64,000 bases of DNA from Streptococcus sp. sy004. GTDB taxonomy: Bacteria > Bacillota > Bacilli > Lactobacillales > Streptococcaceae. Below the pieces are notes generated by a model, which had not been told where the DNA came from, did not search any database, and saw only the letters and a program-made list of their open reading frames with translations. Numbering within the stretch: position 1 is the first letter of the stretch; each line of letters opens with the position of its first letter. Shown in pieces: positions 19,172 through 28,220 of the stretch. The stretch is from assembly GCF_007859205.1 (NCBI RefSeq), contig NZ_VOHP01000001.1, forward strand, positions 310,001-374,000, in the 5' to 3' direction. The position numbers and the translations under genes are program-made.

Positions 19172-19435
19172 ATGGCTTCAAAAGATTTCCACATTGTGGC
19201 AGAAACAGGTATTCACGCTCGTCCAGCAACTTTGCTTGTTCAAGCAGCTAGCAAATTTGCTTCAGATATTACACTTGATTACAAAGGTAAAGCAGTAAAC
19301 CTTAAATCAATCATGGGTGTTATGAGTCTTGGTGTTGGTCAAGGTGCAGATGTAACAATTTCAGCTGAAGGTGCAGATGCTGATGAAGCTCTTGTTGCTA
19401 TCGAAGAAACAATGACAAAAGAAGGTTTGGTATAA
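19172..19435 (+). CDS. ptsH: Phosphocarrier protein HPr
   Basis: Passes phosphate from Enzyme I to the sugar-specific IIA proteins, including MtlF in this window. His15 lies in [13 protein letters not shown]. Ser46, in [12 protein letters not shown], is the HPr kinase site that makes HPr a corepressor with CcpA. At 87 aa it is standard. SD AAAGGAGAA. It is followed 5 bases later by ptsI. Confidence 0.98.
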   Translation: MASKDFHIVAETGIHARPATLLVQAASKFASDITLDYKGKAVNLKSIMGVMSLGVGQGADVTISAEGADADEALVAIEETMTKEGLV

Positions 19436-19440
19436 TCAAA

Positions 19441-21174
19441 ATGACAAATATGCTAAAAGGAATTGCTGCCTCTGATGGTGTTGCTGTTGCTAAGGCATAT
19501 TTACTGGTTCAACCGGATTTATCATTTGAAACAGTAACTGTTTCAGATACAAGTGCAGAGGAGGCTCGTTTAGATGCAGCTCTTGAAGCTTCACAAAACG
19601 AGCTTTCTCTTATCCGTGAAAAAGCAGTAGATAGCCTAGGAGAAGAAGCGGCAGCAGTTTTCGATGCTCACCTAATGGTTCTTGCTGACCCAGAAATGAT
19701 TGGTCAGATTAAAGAAACGATTCGTGCTAAGCAAGTTAATGCAGAAGCAGGTCTAAAAGAAGTGACGGACATGTTCATCATGATTTTTGAAGGTATGGAA
19801 GACAACCCATACATGCAAGAACGTGCTGCAGATATTCGTGATGTGGCAAAACGTGTTCTTTCACATCTTCTTGGTGTTAAATTACCAAATCCAGCAACAA
19901 TTGCCGAAGAATCGATTGTTATCGCTCATGATTTGACGCCATCAGATACAGCTCAGCTTGATAAGAAATTCGTTAAAGCTTTTGTAACCAATATCGGTGG
20001 ACGTACAAGTCACTCTGCGATTATGGCTCGTACACTTGAAATTGCAGCGGTACTAGGAACTAACAATATTACTGAACTTGTTAAAGATGGTGATGTTTTG
20101 GCGGTTAATGGTATCACTGGTGAAGTGGTTATCAATCCAAGTGAACAAGAAATCGCTGACTTTAAGGCGGCTGGTGAAGCCTATGCTAAACAAAAAGCAG
20201 AGTGGGCTCTTTTGAAAGACGCTCAGACTGTTACTGCAGATGGTAAACACTTTGAGTTGGCAGCAAATATCGGTACACCAAAAGATGTTGAAGGTGTCAA
20301 TGATAATGGTGCAGAAGCTGTTGGTCTTTACCGTACAGAATTCTTATACATGGATTCTCAAGATTTTCCATCAGAAGATGAGCAGTACGAAGCCTATAAG
20401 GCTGTACTTGAAGGCATGAATGGTAAACCTGTTGTTGTTCGTACCATGGATATTGGTGGTGATAAGGAATTACCTTACTTTGACCTACCAAAAGAAATGA
20501 ACCCATTCCTTGGTTTCCGTGCCCTTCGTATCTCAATTTCTGAAACGGGCGATGCTATGTTCCGTACGCAAATTCGTGCCCTTCTTCGTGCCTCAGTTCA
20601 CGGTCAACTACGCATCATGTTCCCAATGGTTGCTTTACTAAAAGAATTCCGTGCAGCTAAAGCAGTATTTGATGAAGAAAAAGCTAACTTGCTAGCAGAA
20701 GGTGTGGCAGTTGCTGATGATATTCAAGTTGGTATCATGATTGAGATTCCAGCAGCAGCAATGCTAGCTGATCAATTCGCTAAAGAAGTTGATTTCTTCT
20801 CAATCGGAACAAACGACTTGATTCAATACACTATGGCTGCTGACCGTATGAATGAACAAGTATCTTATCTATACCAACCTTACAACCCATCAATTCTTCG
20901 TTTGATTGACAATGTCATCAAGGCAGCTCACGCTGAAGGTAAATGGGCAGGTATGTGTGGTGAGATGGCAGGTGATCAACAAGCTGTTCCACTTCTTGTT
21001 GGTATGGGATTAGATGAGTTCTCGATGAGTGCAACTTCTGTTCTTCGTACACGTAGCTTGATGAAGAAACTTGATACAAGCAAAATGCAAGAATATGCTC
21101 GTCGTGCTTTGACTGAATGTTCAACAGCAGAAGAAGTACTTGCTTTGGAAAAAGAATATGTCAATTTTGACTAG
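19441..21174 (+). CDS. ptsI: PTS Enzyme I (PEP-protein phosphotransferase)
   Basis: Takes phosphate from PEP and passes it to HPr. Active-site His191 lies in [12 protein letters not shown]. The PEP-binding barrel shows [43 protein letters not shown] and the conserved Cys in [11 protein letters not shown]. At 577 aa it is standard. Operon with ptsH; a strong terminator follows. Confidence 0.98.
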   Translation: MTNMLKGIAASDGVAVAKAYLLVQPDLSFETVTVSDTSAEEARLDAALEASQNELSLIREKAVDSLGEEAAAVFDAHLMVLADPEMIGQIKETIRAKQVNAEAGLKEVTDMFIMIFEGMEDNPYMQERAADIRDVAKRVLSHLLGVKLPNPATIAEESIVIAHDLTPSDTAQLDKKFVKAFVTNIGGRTSHSAIMARTLEIAAVLGTNNITELVKDGDVLAVNGITGEVVINPSEQEIADFKAAGEAYAKQKAEWALLKDAQTVTADGKHFELAANIGTPKDVEGVNDNGAEAVGLYRTEFLYMDSQDFPSEDEQYEAYKAVLEGMNGKPVVVRTMDIGGDKELPYFDLPKEMNPFLGFRALRISISETGDAMFRTQIRALLRASVHGQLRIMFPMVALLKEFRAAKAVFDEEKANLLAEGVAVADDIQVGIMIEIPAAAMLADQFAKEVDFFSIGTNDLIQYTMAADRMNEQVSYLYQPYNPSILRLIDNVIKAAHAEGKWAGMCGEMAGDQQAVPLLVGMGLDEFSMSATSVLRTRSLMKKLDTSKMQEYARRALTECSTAEEVLALEKEYVNFD

Positions 21175-21187
21175 TCTTAAATTTATA

Positions 21188-21224
21188 AAAGTTTAGTTCT
21201 CAATTTAGAACTAAACTTTTTTAC
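21188..21224 (+). terminator. Terminator of ptsHI
   Basis: Hairpin AAAGTTTAGTTCT / AGAACTAAACTTT with loop CAATTT, followed by T residues. Confidence 0.85.
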
Positions 21225-21309
21225 ATTAAATAGGAAACATAATTTTATTTTTTGAAAACAAATCAAAAAAGTTTTATAATGGTAGTAGTATGACTAAAAG
21301 GAGACAATG

Positions 21310-22737
21310 ATGTCAAAACAATATAAAAATTATGTCAATGGCGAGTGGAAACTTTCTGAAAATGAAATTGAGATTTTTGCTCCAGCAACCAATGAATCTC
21401 TAGGTACAGTTCCTGCCATGAGCCAGACAGAAGTAGATCAAGCTATGGCCAAAGCTCGTGAAGCACTACCGGCTTGGCGTGCCTTATCTTATGTTGAGCG
21501 TGCTACCTACCTTCATAAAGTAGCAGATATTTTGGTTCGTGATCAAGAAAAAATTGGAGCTATCTTATCTAAAGAAGTCGCTAAAGGCTACAAGGCAGCT
21601 ATCAGTGAGGTAGTACGTACGGCTGATATTATTCGTTATGCTGCAGAAGAAGGCGTGCGTTTGTCTGGTGAGGTTTTAGAAGGTGGTAGTTTTGAAGCAG
21701 CAAGTAAGAAAAAAATTGCTATGGTTCGTCGTGAACCGGTTGGTCTTGTGTTAGCCATCTCACCGTTTAACTATCCTGTTAATTTGGCTGGTTCTAAAAT
21801 TGCACCGGCTTTGATTGCTGGAAATGTGGTAATGTTCAAACCACCAACACAAGGCTCTATTTCAGGTCTTCTTCTAGCTGAAGCATTTGTCGAAGCTGGT
21901 TTACCAGCAGGTGTATTTAACACCATCACAGGTCGTGGGTCAGAAATAGGTGATTATATTGTTGAACACCCAGCAGTTAATTTTATTAACTTTACAGGAT
22001 CGACCCCAGTTGGTGAGCGAATTGGTCGTTTGGCAGGCATGCGTCCAATCATGCTTGAATTGGGTGGGAAAGACTCTGCTATTGTTTTAGAAGATGCCGA
22101 TTTGGAATTAGCAGCTAAGCACATTGTTTCAGGTGCTTTTGGTTATTCTGGTCAACGTTGTACGGCAGTTAAACGTATTTTGGTCATAGATAGTGTCGCT
22201 GATAAACTAGCTGCTTTTATTAAGGCAGAAGTTGAAAAGCTAAGTATCGGTATGCCAGAAGAAGATGCTGATATCACACCATTGATTGATACAGCGTCTG
22301 CTGACTTTATTCAAGGATTAGTGGAAGATGCTACTGATAAAGGAGCTAAGGCTCTCACTGAATTTAAACGTGAAGGTAATTTGATTACACCAGTTTTGTT
22401 TGATAACGTCACAAGAGAAATGCGTTTGGCTTGGGAAGAACCTTTTGGACCAGTATTACCAATCATTCGTGTATCAACTGTTGAAGAAGCTATTGCTTTA
22501 TCAAATGAATCAGAATATGGGTTACAAGCTTCTGTCTTTACTCAAAACTACCCTCAAGCCTTTGCGATTGCTGAACAACTTGAGGTCGGTACAGTTCATA
22601 TTAACAACAAAACTCAACGTGGTACAGATAATTTCCCATTCTTAGGGGCGAAAAAATCTGGTGCCGGTGTTCAAGGGGTCAAGTATTCCATTGAAGCGAT
22701 GACTCAAGTCAAATCAGTAGTTTTTGATATTCAGTAA
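21310..22737 (+). CDS. gapN: NADP-dependent non-phosphorylating glyceraldehyde-3-phosphate dehydrogenase GapN
   Basis: Oxidises glyceraldehyde-3-phosphate directly to 3-phosphoglycerate and yields NADPH, an important NADPH source in streptococci that lack a full oxidative pentose route. ALDH fold: SPFNYPVNLAG, NFTGSTPVGERIG, catalytic base Glu in LELGGKDSAIV, and the nucleophile Cys284 in GYSGQRCTAVKR. Of two in-frame ATGs, 21307 and 21310, I choose 21310. It lies 6 bases from AGGAG and gives 475 aa with the family's Cys284 numbering. Confidence 0.96.
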   Translation: MSKQYKNYVNGEWKLSENEIEIFAPATNESLGTVPAMSQTEVDQAMAKAREALPAWRALSYVERATYLHKVADILVRDQEKIGAILSKEVAKGYKAAISEVVRTADIIRYAAEEGVRLSGEVLEGGSFEAASKKKIAMVRREPVGLVLAISPFNYPVNLAGSKIAPALIAGNVVMFKPPTQGSISGLLLAEAFVEAGLPAGVFNTITGRGSEIGDYIVEHPAVNFINFTGSTPVGERIGRLAGMRPIMLELGGKDSAIVLEDADLELAAKHIVSGAFGYSGQRCTAVKRILVIDSVADKLAAFIKAEVEKLSIGMPEEDADITPLIDTASADFIQGLVEDATDKGAKALTEFKREGNLITPVLFDNVTREMRLAWEEPFGPVLPIIRVSTVEEAIALSNESEYGLQASVFTQNYPQAFAIAEQLEVGTVHINNKTQRGTDNFPFLGAKKSGAGVQGVKYSIEAMTQVKSVVFDIQ

Positions 22738-22808
22738 GAAATTGCTTATCATTAGGGAGGATTTTGGCGAATAAAAGAATGACGAGGAAATTTTAGAAGG
22801 AAAAGTAG

Positions 22809-24062
22809 ATGAAAAAATATTTGGATATGGCTCTTGTGAGTTCTTTAGGATTACTAGCTGGCTTATTGATATGGAATGCCTTATTTACTTGGAAGGTTAA
22901 TTATTCGATTAACCAAATCATCAATACGGAAAAAGTAGAAGCTAGTAAGAGTTTTCCCATTCAACTTGTTGAGCAAAATAAAGACAAAATTAATCCAGTT
23001 TATTATCTCAGTCCGACAAAAAAAGGAACCTCTGTTTATCAAAGTCTTTTACTTGATCAAAATGCCTTACCAAATAACAAAAAAAATCCCCAATTGACCT
23101 TGGTTTATCCAGTAGCCAAGGCGACTCAATTAAAAAATGTCAAAGAGGTCACGGTTAAACAGGTAAGCTATGATATTGGGGCTTTCGGTGTTAAAAATCG
23201 CCAAGAAAAAGATTTAGACAATTATCAAATCAATGGCGAAAATCAACTGTTTCAGCTTGATCAACTCTTCACAGATAGTACCACAGGAATGGAGCGTCTT
23301 AATGAAGAACTAGCAATCCTGTATCCTGAGACGGAAATGACAGTTTCTAAACTAGACAAATTTTCTTATCATAAAGGTAATCTGAATTTTACAGATGGTC
23401 GTAAGCTTCCTTTGAAAAATCTTTACGATATCATCAATAGTAACTATCTGAATGAACAAGATTTAGCAGCCTATCAGCAATATCAGAAAGAAAACAGGGT
23501 TTTTACTGAAAAAATTGTTGCTTTAACCTTTGATGATGGACCAAATGCTGAATTGACAGCTAAAACTTTAGACCTTTTAGAAAAATACAAGGCTAAGGCG
23601 ACCTTTTTCCTTGTCGGTAAAAATATCGCTGGTAATGAAAAGCTTCTCAAACGAATGAAAAAATTAGGCAATGAGATTGGTAATCACAGTTGGGATCATA
23701 GCAATCTTAGCCAAATGACCTTTGAGCAAATCAAGGCTTCTGTAGATGAAACCAGTAATGCCGTAAAAGATGTTGTCGGAGAAGGTACTAAACTTGTACG
23801 CCCTCCTTATGGGTCTGATAATGACTTGGTTAAAGCAGCCTTGAAACTTCCACCAGTGATGTGGACGATTGACACTTACGATTGGCAAAATCGCAATCCG
23901 AGCATGATTTTAGAAAATGTGAAAAATGGTTTAGAGCCTGGTAGTGTGATTTTGATGCATGACATTCACCAAACGACCATTGAAGCATTGCCTGCCGTTT
24001 TAGATTATTTGACGGAGCAAGGTTATAAATTTGTCACAATTAGTGAGTTATACGGTTATTAA
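22809..24062 (+). CDS. pgdA: Membrane-anchored polysaccharide (peptidoglycan) N-deacetylase, PgdA-like
   Basis: Likely deacetylates GlcNAc residues of peptidoglycan outside the membrane, lowering lysozyme sensitivity. One N-terminal membrane helix (about 9-29) is followed by an extracellular region of about 200 residues and a NodB domain. All five NodB motifs are visible: TFDDGPN near 240, HSWDHSNL, RPPYGS, DTYDWQNR and LMHDIHQTT. At 417 aa it is close to PgdA length. It stands alone, 71 bases after gapN. The exact substrate is inferred from the family. Confidence 0.85.
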   Translation: MKKYLDMALVSSLGLLAGLLIWNALFTWKVNYSINQIINTEKVEASKSFPIQLVEQNKDKINPVYYLSPTKKGTSVYQSLLLDQNALPNNKKNPQLTLVYPVAKATQLKNVKEVTVKQVSYDIGAFGVKNRQEKDLDNYQINGENQLFQLDQLFTDSTTGMERLNEELAILYPETEMTVSKLDKFSYHKGNLNFTDGRKLPLKNLYDIINSNYLNEQDLAAYQQYQKENRVFTEKIVALTFDDGPNAELTAKTLDLLEKYKAKATFFLVGKNIAGNEKLLKRMKKLGNEIGNHSWDHSNLSQMTFEQIKASVDETSNAVKDVVGEGTKLVRPPYGSDNDLVKAALKLPPVMWTIDTYDWQNRNPSMILENVKNGLEPGSVILMHDIHQTTIEALPAVLDYLTEQGYKFVTISELYGY

Positions 24063-24100
24063 AAAAACAATCATGACTTCATGTCATGATTGTTTTTTAT
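24062..24100. terminator. Bidirectional terminator between pgdA-like gene and helicase
   Basis: Stem AAAAACAATCATGACTTC region with arms AATCATGACTT / CATGTCATGATT and A/T runs on both sides, between convergent genes. Confidence 0.75.
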
Positions 24101-25179
24101 TTAATGTGTAATTCTTGATTTTTTAGAATCACTTCTTGAACCGTTGTAAATTTCTTCAGTTTTTTCAAGTCTTCTGGATGACTAATTAAGGTAATGACCA
24201 TCCCTTTTTTCCCCATGCGTCCTGTTCGACCTGAGCGATGAGTGTAATCTTTTTTCTCTCTAGGAACGTCATAGTTAATCACTAATTCCAGTTGCTCAAT
24301 ATCAATTCCTCGACTAACCAAATCAGTCGCAAGGAGTAGGGAAATCTCATGATTTTTGAATTTTTCAAGAATCGTTTTACGGAATTTGACGTTGATGTCA
24401 CTTGCAAGTGATACCACACTAGCTCCAGAGAATTGCAAACGTTCTTCAGCTGCTCCTAAATCTGCTAGACTATTGAAAAAAACTAATCCACGAAGATTCG
24501 GGATGTTGGAAAATTTTCGGAGAATGTCTAGACGTTGTCGTTTCTCTATGCTTAGGTAATAATGCTCAATCGTATCTAGTTTTTGTTGAGATAAGTCTAG
24601 CGTCAGAGTATTTTCTGACAATTTATTTGAGTCAATGGCTTGTGTAGCACTGACATAGATGAGTTGATGAGTTTTCGGAACATGATGCGTAATTTTTTGA
24701 ACAAAATGTTCTTGTGAATCGCCTAATAATTGGTCAAACTCATCTAAGATAATAGTATCCACTGACATCATTTTAATCTTTTTCAATTTAATCAACTCAA
24801 AAATGCGACCAGGGGTACCAATAAGAATTTCTGGTCCTTTTTTTAATCGTTCAATCTGCCGTTTCTGACTAGAACCTGAAATAAAAAGTTGAACATTTAG
24901 ATTAAGAAGTTCCGCCCAAGTTTTAGTTACGTCAAAAATCTGTCCAGATAGTTCTGTATTAGGAGCCAAAATCAACAATTGTTGGCTTTTTTTAGGCTGT
25001 AATTTAAGTAAACTAGGCAATAAATAAGCCAAGGTTTTGCCAGTACCAGTCGGGCTAACTAACAACAAATTTTGTCCTTTTTGGATAGGGGAAAAAGCTT
25101 GTTCTTGGATAGGAGTAAGTTGAGTGAAACCGAGTGAATGGATTTGCTTTTGCCAACTAGGTGGGAAAGTATCAATCAT
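24097..25179 (-). CDS. DEAD-box RNA helicase, short form
   Basis: ATP-dependent RNA helicase, probably in RNA decay or ribosome assembly. Motifs in order: Q motif FTQLTPIQEQAF, motif I SPTGTGKT, TPGRI, motif II DEFD in place of DEAD, motif III SATQ, motif V ATDLVSRGID and motif VI HRSGRTGRMGKKG. At 360 aa it is only the two RecA domains, without the C-terminal RNA-binding extension found in CshA. It is monocistronic and convergent with the deacetylase gene. The precise role cannot be read. Confidence 0.9.
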   Translation of the reverse strand: MIDTFPPSWQKQIHSLGFTQLTPIQEQAFSPIQKGQNLLLVSPTGTGKTLAYLLPSLLKLQPKKSQQLLILAPNTELSGQIFDVTKTWAELLNLNVQLFISGSSQKRQIERLKKGPEILIGTPGRIFELIKLKKIKMMSVDTIILDEFDQLLGDSQEHFVQKITHHVPKTHQLIYVSATQAIDSNKLSENTLTLDLSQQKLDTIEHYYLSIEKRQRLDILRKFSNIPNLRGLVFFNSLADLGAAEERLQFSGASVVSLASDINVKFRKTILEKFKNHEISLLLATDLVSRGIDIEQLELVINYDVPREKKDYTHRSGRTGRMGKKGMVITLISHPEDLKKLKKFTTVQEVILKNQELHIK

Positions 25180-25273
25180 GTAAAAATCCTTATTTTTCTA
25201 TTTTGTTTCTTTTATTATATCATGATTTTTGATAAAATAGAGAGAAAGATTTTAGTGTAGAGATGGAGAAGAC

Positions 25274-25897
25274 ATGAAAAAAAAGACAATTATCATTGGT
25301 GTGACAGGCGGTTCAGGTGGCGGTAAAACCAGTGTTTCTAATGCTATCTTAGAGAATTTTCCAGATGCTAAAGTGGCTATGATTCAGCATGATTCTTATT
25401 ATAAAGATCAAAGTCATTTAACCTTTGAAGAAAGAATTAAAACGAATTACGATCATCCTTTAGCTTTTGATAGGGATTTGTTAATTGATCATTTAGCAGC
25501 TTTATCTCAGGGAGAATCAGTAGATATTCCAATTTATGATTATACCAAGCATACTCGGAGTGAGGAAACCTATTGTCAAGAACCTAGAGATGTCTTGATT
25601 GTTGAAGGGATTCTAGTACTTGAAGATAAGCGTCTGCGTGATTTAATGGACATTAAACTATTTGTTGATACGGATGATGACATTCGTATTATTCGTCGTA
25701 TCAAGCGTGATATGCAAGAACGTGGAAGAAGTCTAGATAGTATTATTGAGCAATATACTGGTGTGGTTAAACCAATGTATCATCAATTTATTGAGCCAAC
25801 CAAACGTTACGCAGATATTGTCATTCCAGAAGGGGTGTCAAATGTGGTAGCTATTGATGTGATTAATACGAAAATTGCAAGTATTCTCGCAGAATAA
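25274..25897 (+). CDS. udk: Uridine kinase
   Basis: Phosphorylates uridine and cytidine in pyrimidine salvage. The P-loop [12 protein letters not shown] lies at residues 9-20, followed by [27 protein letters not shown] and EGILVLED. At 207 aa it is typical. First gene of a run with the methionine sulfoxide reductase gene (13-base gap) and dnaX. Confidence 0.95.
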   Translation: MKKKTIIIGVTGGSGGGKTSVSNAILENFPDAKVAMIQHDSYYKDQSHLTFEERIKTNYDHPLAFDRDLLIDHLAALSQGESVDIPIYDYTKHTRSEETYCQEPRDVLIVEGILVLEDKRLRDLMDIKLFVDTDDDIRIIRRIKRDMQERGRSLDSIIEQYTGVVKPMYHQFIEPTKRYADIVIPEGVSNVVAIDVINTKIASILAE

Positions 25898-25910
25898 AAA
25901 AGGAGAGAAC

Positions 25911-26408
25911 ATGGAAAATCAAGTTAAAAAAGAAAATTACGACCTGCTTTTAGCTCAAGCGAACCTATTATTTGATACAGAAAATAATGTCCTTGCTAAT
26001 TTATCAAATGCGTCTGCTATGTTAATGCAAACTTTACCTAACTCTGTTTTTACTGGTTTTTATCTTTACGATGGCAAAGAGTTGGTGTTGGGACCTTTCC
26101 AAGGCAAAGTGTCTTGTACTCGTATTGCGATGGGCAAGGGAGTTTGTGGAGAGTCGGCTGAAAAAAGAGAAACGCTCATTGTAGATAACGTGAAAGAGCA
26201 TGAAAATTATATCGCTTGTGATTCAGCGGCTATGAGTGAGATTGTTTTACCTATGGTCAAAGATGGTCAGTTATTAGGTGTTTTAGATTTAGATTCTCAC
26301 GAGATTGCTGATTATGATTCACTAGATCAAGAATATTTGGCAAAATTTATCGATATTCTCTTGGCTAAAACGGAGTGGAATTTTGCAATGTTTGGAGAAA
26401 AAGCTTAA
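25911..26408 (+). CDS. Free methionine-(R)-sulfoxide reductase, GAF domain
   Basis: GAF-fold enzyme that reduces free methionine-R-sulfoxide. The three family cysteines are present as Cys69 (KVSCTRI), Cys79 (GKGVCGES) and Cys103 ([10 protein letters not shown]), matching the catalytic/resolving set of the fRMsr/YebR family. The last segment [19 protein letters not shown] is the fold's C-terminal signature. I start at ATG 25911 after AAAGGAGAG (165 aa). An in-frame start at 25875 lies inside udk. Its TAA overlaps the dnaX ATG. Confidence 0.88.
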   Translation: MENQVKKENYDLLLAQANLLFDTENNVLANLSNASAMLMQTLPNSVFTGFYLYDGKELVLGPFQGKVSCTRIAMGKGVCGESAEKRETLIVDNVKEHENYIACDSAAMSEIVLPMVKDGQLLGVLDLDSHEIADYDSLDQEYLAKFIDILLAKTEWNFAMFGEKA

Positions 26409-28072
26409 TGTATCAAGCCCTTTATCGCAAATATCGTAGCCAAACCTTTGCTGAAATGGTGGGGCAAGAAGTCGTGTCAACAGCCTTAAAGCAAGCTGTT
26501 GCTACTGAAAAAATCAGCCATGCCTATCTATTTTCTGGCCCAAGAGGAACAGGTAAAACCAGTGCTGCTAAGATTTTTGCCAAGGCGATGAACTGTCCAA
26601 ATCAGATTGAGGGAGAGCCATGTAATCAATGTGATATTTGCCGAGATATTACAAAAGGGAATTTGGAAGATGTTATTGAAATTGACGCCGCTTCAAACAA
26701 TGGTGTCGATGAAATTCGTGACATTCGAGATAAATCAACCTATGCTCCTAGTCGAGCGAGTTACAAGGTTTATATCATTGATGAGGTTCACATGCTGTCA
26801 ACAGGCGCTTTCAATGCCCTCTTAAAGACCTTGGAGGAGCCGACTGAACAAGTGGTGTTTATTTTAGCAACAACTGAATTGCATAAGATTCCTGCGACGA
26901 TTTTATCGCGTGTTCAACGTTTTGAGTTTAAGTCAATCAAAAGTCAGGACATCAGCCAGCATTTGGCTATGATTTTGGCTAAGGAAAACCTTGAGTATGA
27001 TCCTTTGGCACTTGAAATGATTGCTAAAAGAGCAGAAGGCGGTATGAGGGATGCCTTATCTATTTTGGATCAGGCCTTGAGTTTGAGTGACGCTCAGGGC
27101 TTGATCTTATCTGTTGCAGAGGAGATAACAGGAAGTATTTCTCTTTTGGCACTTGATGAATATGTAGCTAGTTTAGCTCAAAACGATAGCTTGACAGCCC
27201 TATCAAGACTAGAAGCCATTTTTGATCAAGGAAAGAGTATGACAAGATTGGCAACTGATTTATTAGGTTATCTTAGGGATTTACTCTTGGTTAAGCAAGG
27301 TCAAGATTTAGGTGTTGTTAGTGAACGTTTTCAAGCTAATTTGCAATTGAGCAATTCCCGTCTTTTTGCCATGATTGAACAAGTAACTGACAGTTTGCAG
27401 CAGATAAAAACCAGTTCTCATCCTAAAATTTATGCTGAAATGATGACCATTCGTTTGGCTCAAGAATTGCCTAATATAGAAAAAAAAGAAGTCTTCTCAA
27501 AACTTCAAGAAGAAGTCACACAATTACGTCGAGAGCTAGCTCAGTTGAAAGTTGACATTGCTAAAGGACAAGTGAAAACTAGTACACCTTCGCCACAAAA
27601 ACTGCCTTTATCAACTTTCAAGGTTGATAAGACTAAAATCATAACGATTATGACTGAAACGGTAGAAAATAGTCAGCAATCGCGTCAATATTTGGAAGCG
27701 TTGAAGGGAGCTTGGCAGGAAATATTAGAGAGTCTATCGGCTCAAGAACGTGCCCTGTTATTAGGTTCTGAACCTGTTTTAGCCAATGCAGACCATGCGA
27801 TTTTAGCATTTGACGCGGCATTCAATGCTGAACAGGTGATGAAAAGAAGTGACTTAAATTTGATGTTTGGTAATATTATGAGTCAGGCGGCAGGCTTTTC
27901 TCCCCAAATTTTAGCGGTTCCTCGAGCAGATTTTAATCAAATTCGACAGGAATTTGCTCAGAAACACCGACAAGAAAAAATGAACGACCAATCAGAATCA
28001 GTTGACGAAACGCCTACGGTTCCAGATGAATTTGCCTTTCTAAAGGATAAGATTACCCTGACTGATGATTAG
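26408..28072 (+). CDS. dnaX: DNA polymerase III subunits gamma and tau
   Basis: Clamp-loader ATPase that also organises the replisome. The start ATG 26408 overlaps the preceding TAA (TAATG) and gives [20 protein letters not shown], the conserved DnaX N-terminus. Walker A is GPRGTGKTS near 45-53, a zinc module CPNQIEGEPCNQCDIC near 64-79, Walker B IIDEVHML, and sensor 1 ATTELHKI. At 554 aa it matches streptococcal tau. An A8 run at 27480-27487 (codons 358-360) lies where domain III ends and could allow slippage to a gamma-like product. Confidence 0.96.
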   Translation: MYQALYRKYRSQTFAEMVGQEVVSTALKQAVATEKISHAYLFSGPRGTGKTSAAKIFAKAMNCPNQIEGEPCNQCDICRDITKGNLEDVIEIDAASNNGVDEIRDIRDKSTYAPSRASYKVYIIDEVHMLSTGAFNALLKTLEEPTEQVVFILATTELHKIPATILSRVQRFEFKSIKSQDISQHLAMILAKENLEYDPLALEMIAKRAEGGMRDALSILDQALSLSDAQGLILSVAEEITGSISLLALDEYVASLAQNDSLTALSRLEAIFDQGKSMTRLATDLLGYLRDLLLVKQGQDLGVVSERFQANLQLSNSRLFAMIEQVTDSLQQIKTSSHPKIYAEMMTIRLAQELPNIEKKEVFSKLQEEVTQLRRELAQLKVDIAKGQVKTSTPSPQKLPLSTFKVDKTKIITIMTETVENSQQSRQYLEALKGAWQEILESLSAQERALLLGSEPVLANADHAILAFDAAFNAEQVMKRSDLNLMFGNIMSQAAGFSPQILAVPRADFNQIRQEFAQKHRQEKMNDQSESVDETPTVPDEFAFLKDKITLTDD

Positions 28073-28097
28073 ATAGAAGATTCGCTTTAATAAAATG

Positions 28098-28126
28098 AAA
28101 GAAATAGTGTATGATACTATTTCTTT
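28098..28126 (+). terminator. Terminator of udk-msr-dnaX
   Basis: Arms AAAGAAATAGT and ACTATTTCTTT around a short loop, followed by TTT. Confidence 0.7.
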
Positions 28127-28131
28127 TTAAT

Positions 28132-28172
28132 TTGTCATAAAAAAAGTGACAAGATTTGAGTTTGCTTGTCAT
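28132..28172 (+). promoter_or_regulatory. Candidate MtlR operator: inverted repeats before mtlA
   Basis: TTGTCA (28132-28137) and TGACAA (28148-28153) form a 22-base inverted repeat that resembles the TTGNCACA-N-TGTGNCAA site bound by MtlR activators. A third arm CTTGTCA at 28166-28172 pairs equally with the middle arm and overlaps the promoter -35 region. A TATAAT at 28185-28190 is the likely -10 box of mtlA. Confidence 0.6.
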
Positions 28173-28190
28173 CAAGGGTTCGGTATAATA
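28163..28190 (+). promoter_or_regulatory. mtlA promoter
   Basis: TATAAT at 28185-28190, with a weak -35 box TTGCTT at 28163-28168 (16-base spacer). A poor -35 overlapped by an operator arm is typical of activator-dependent promoters. Confidence 0.6.
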
Positions 28191-28220
28191 AGATTATCAA
28201 GAAAAAAGAAAGGAGAAGAC

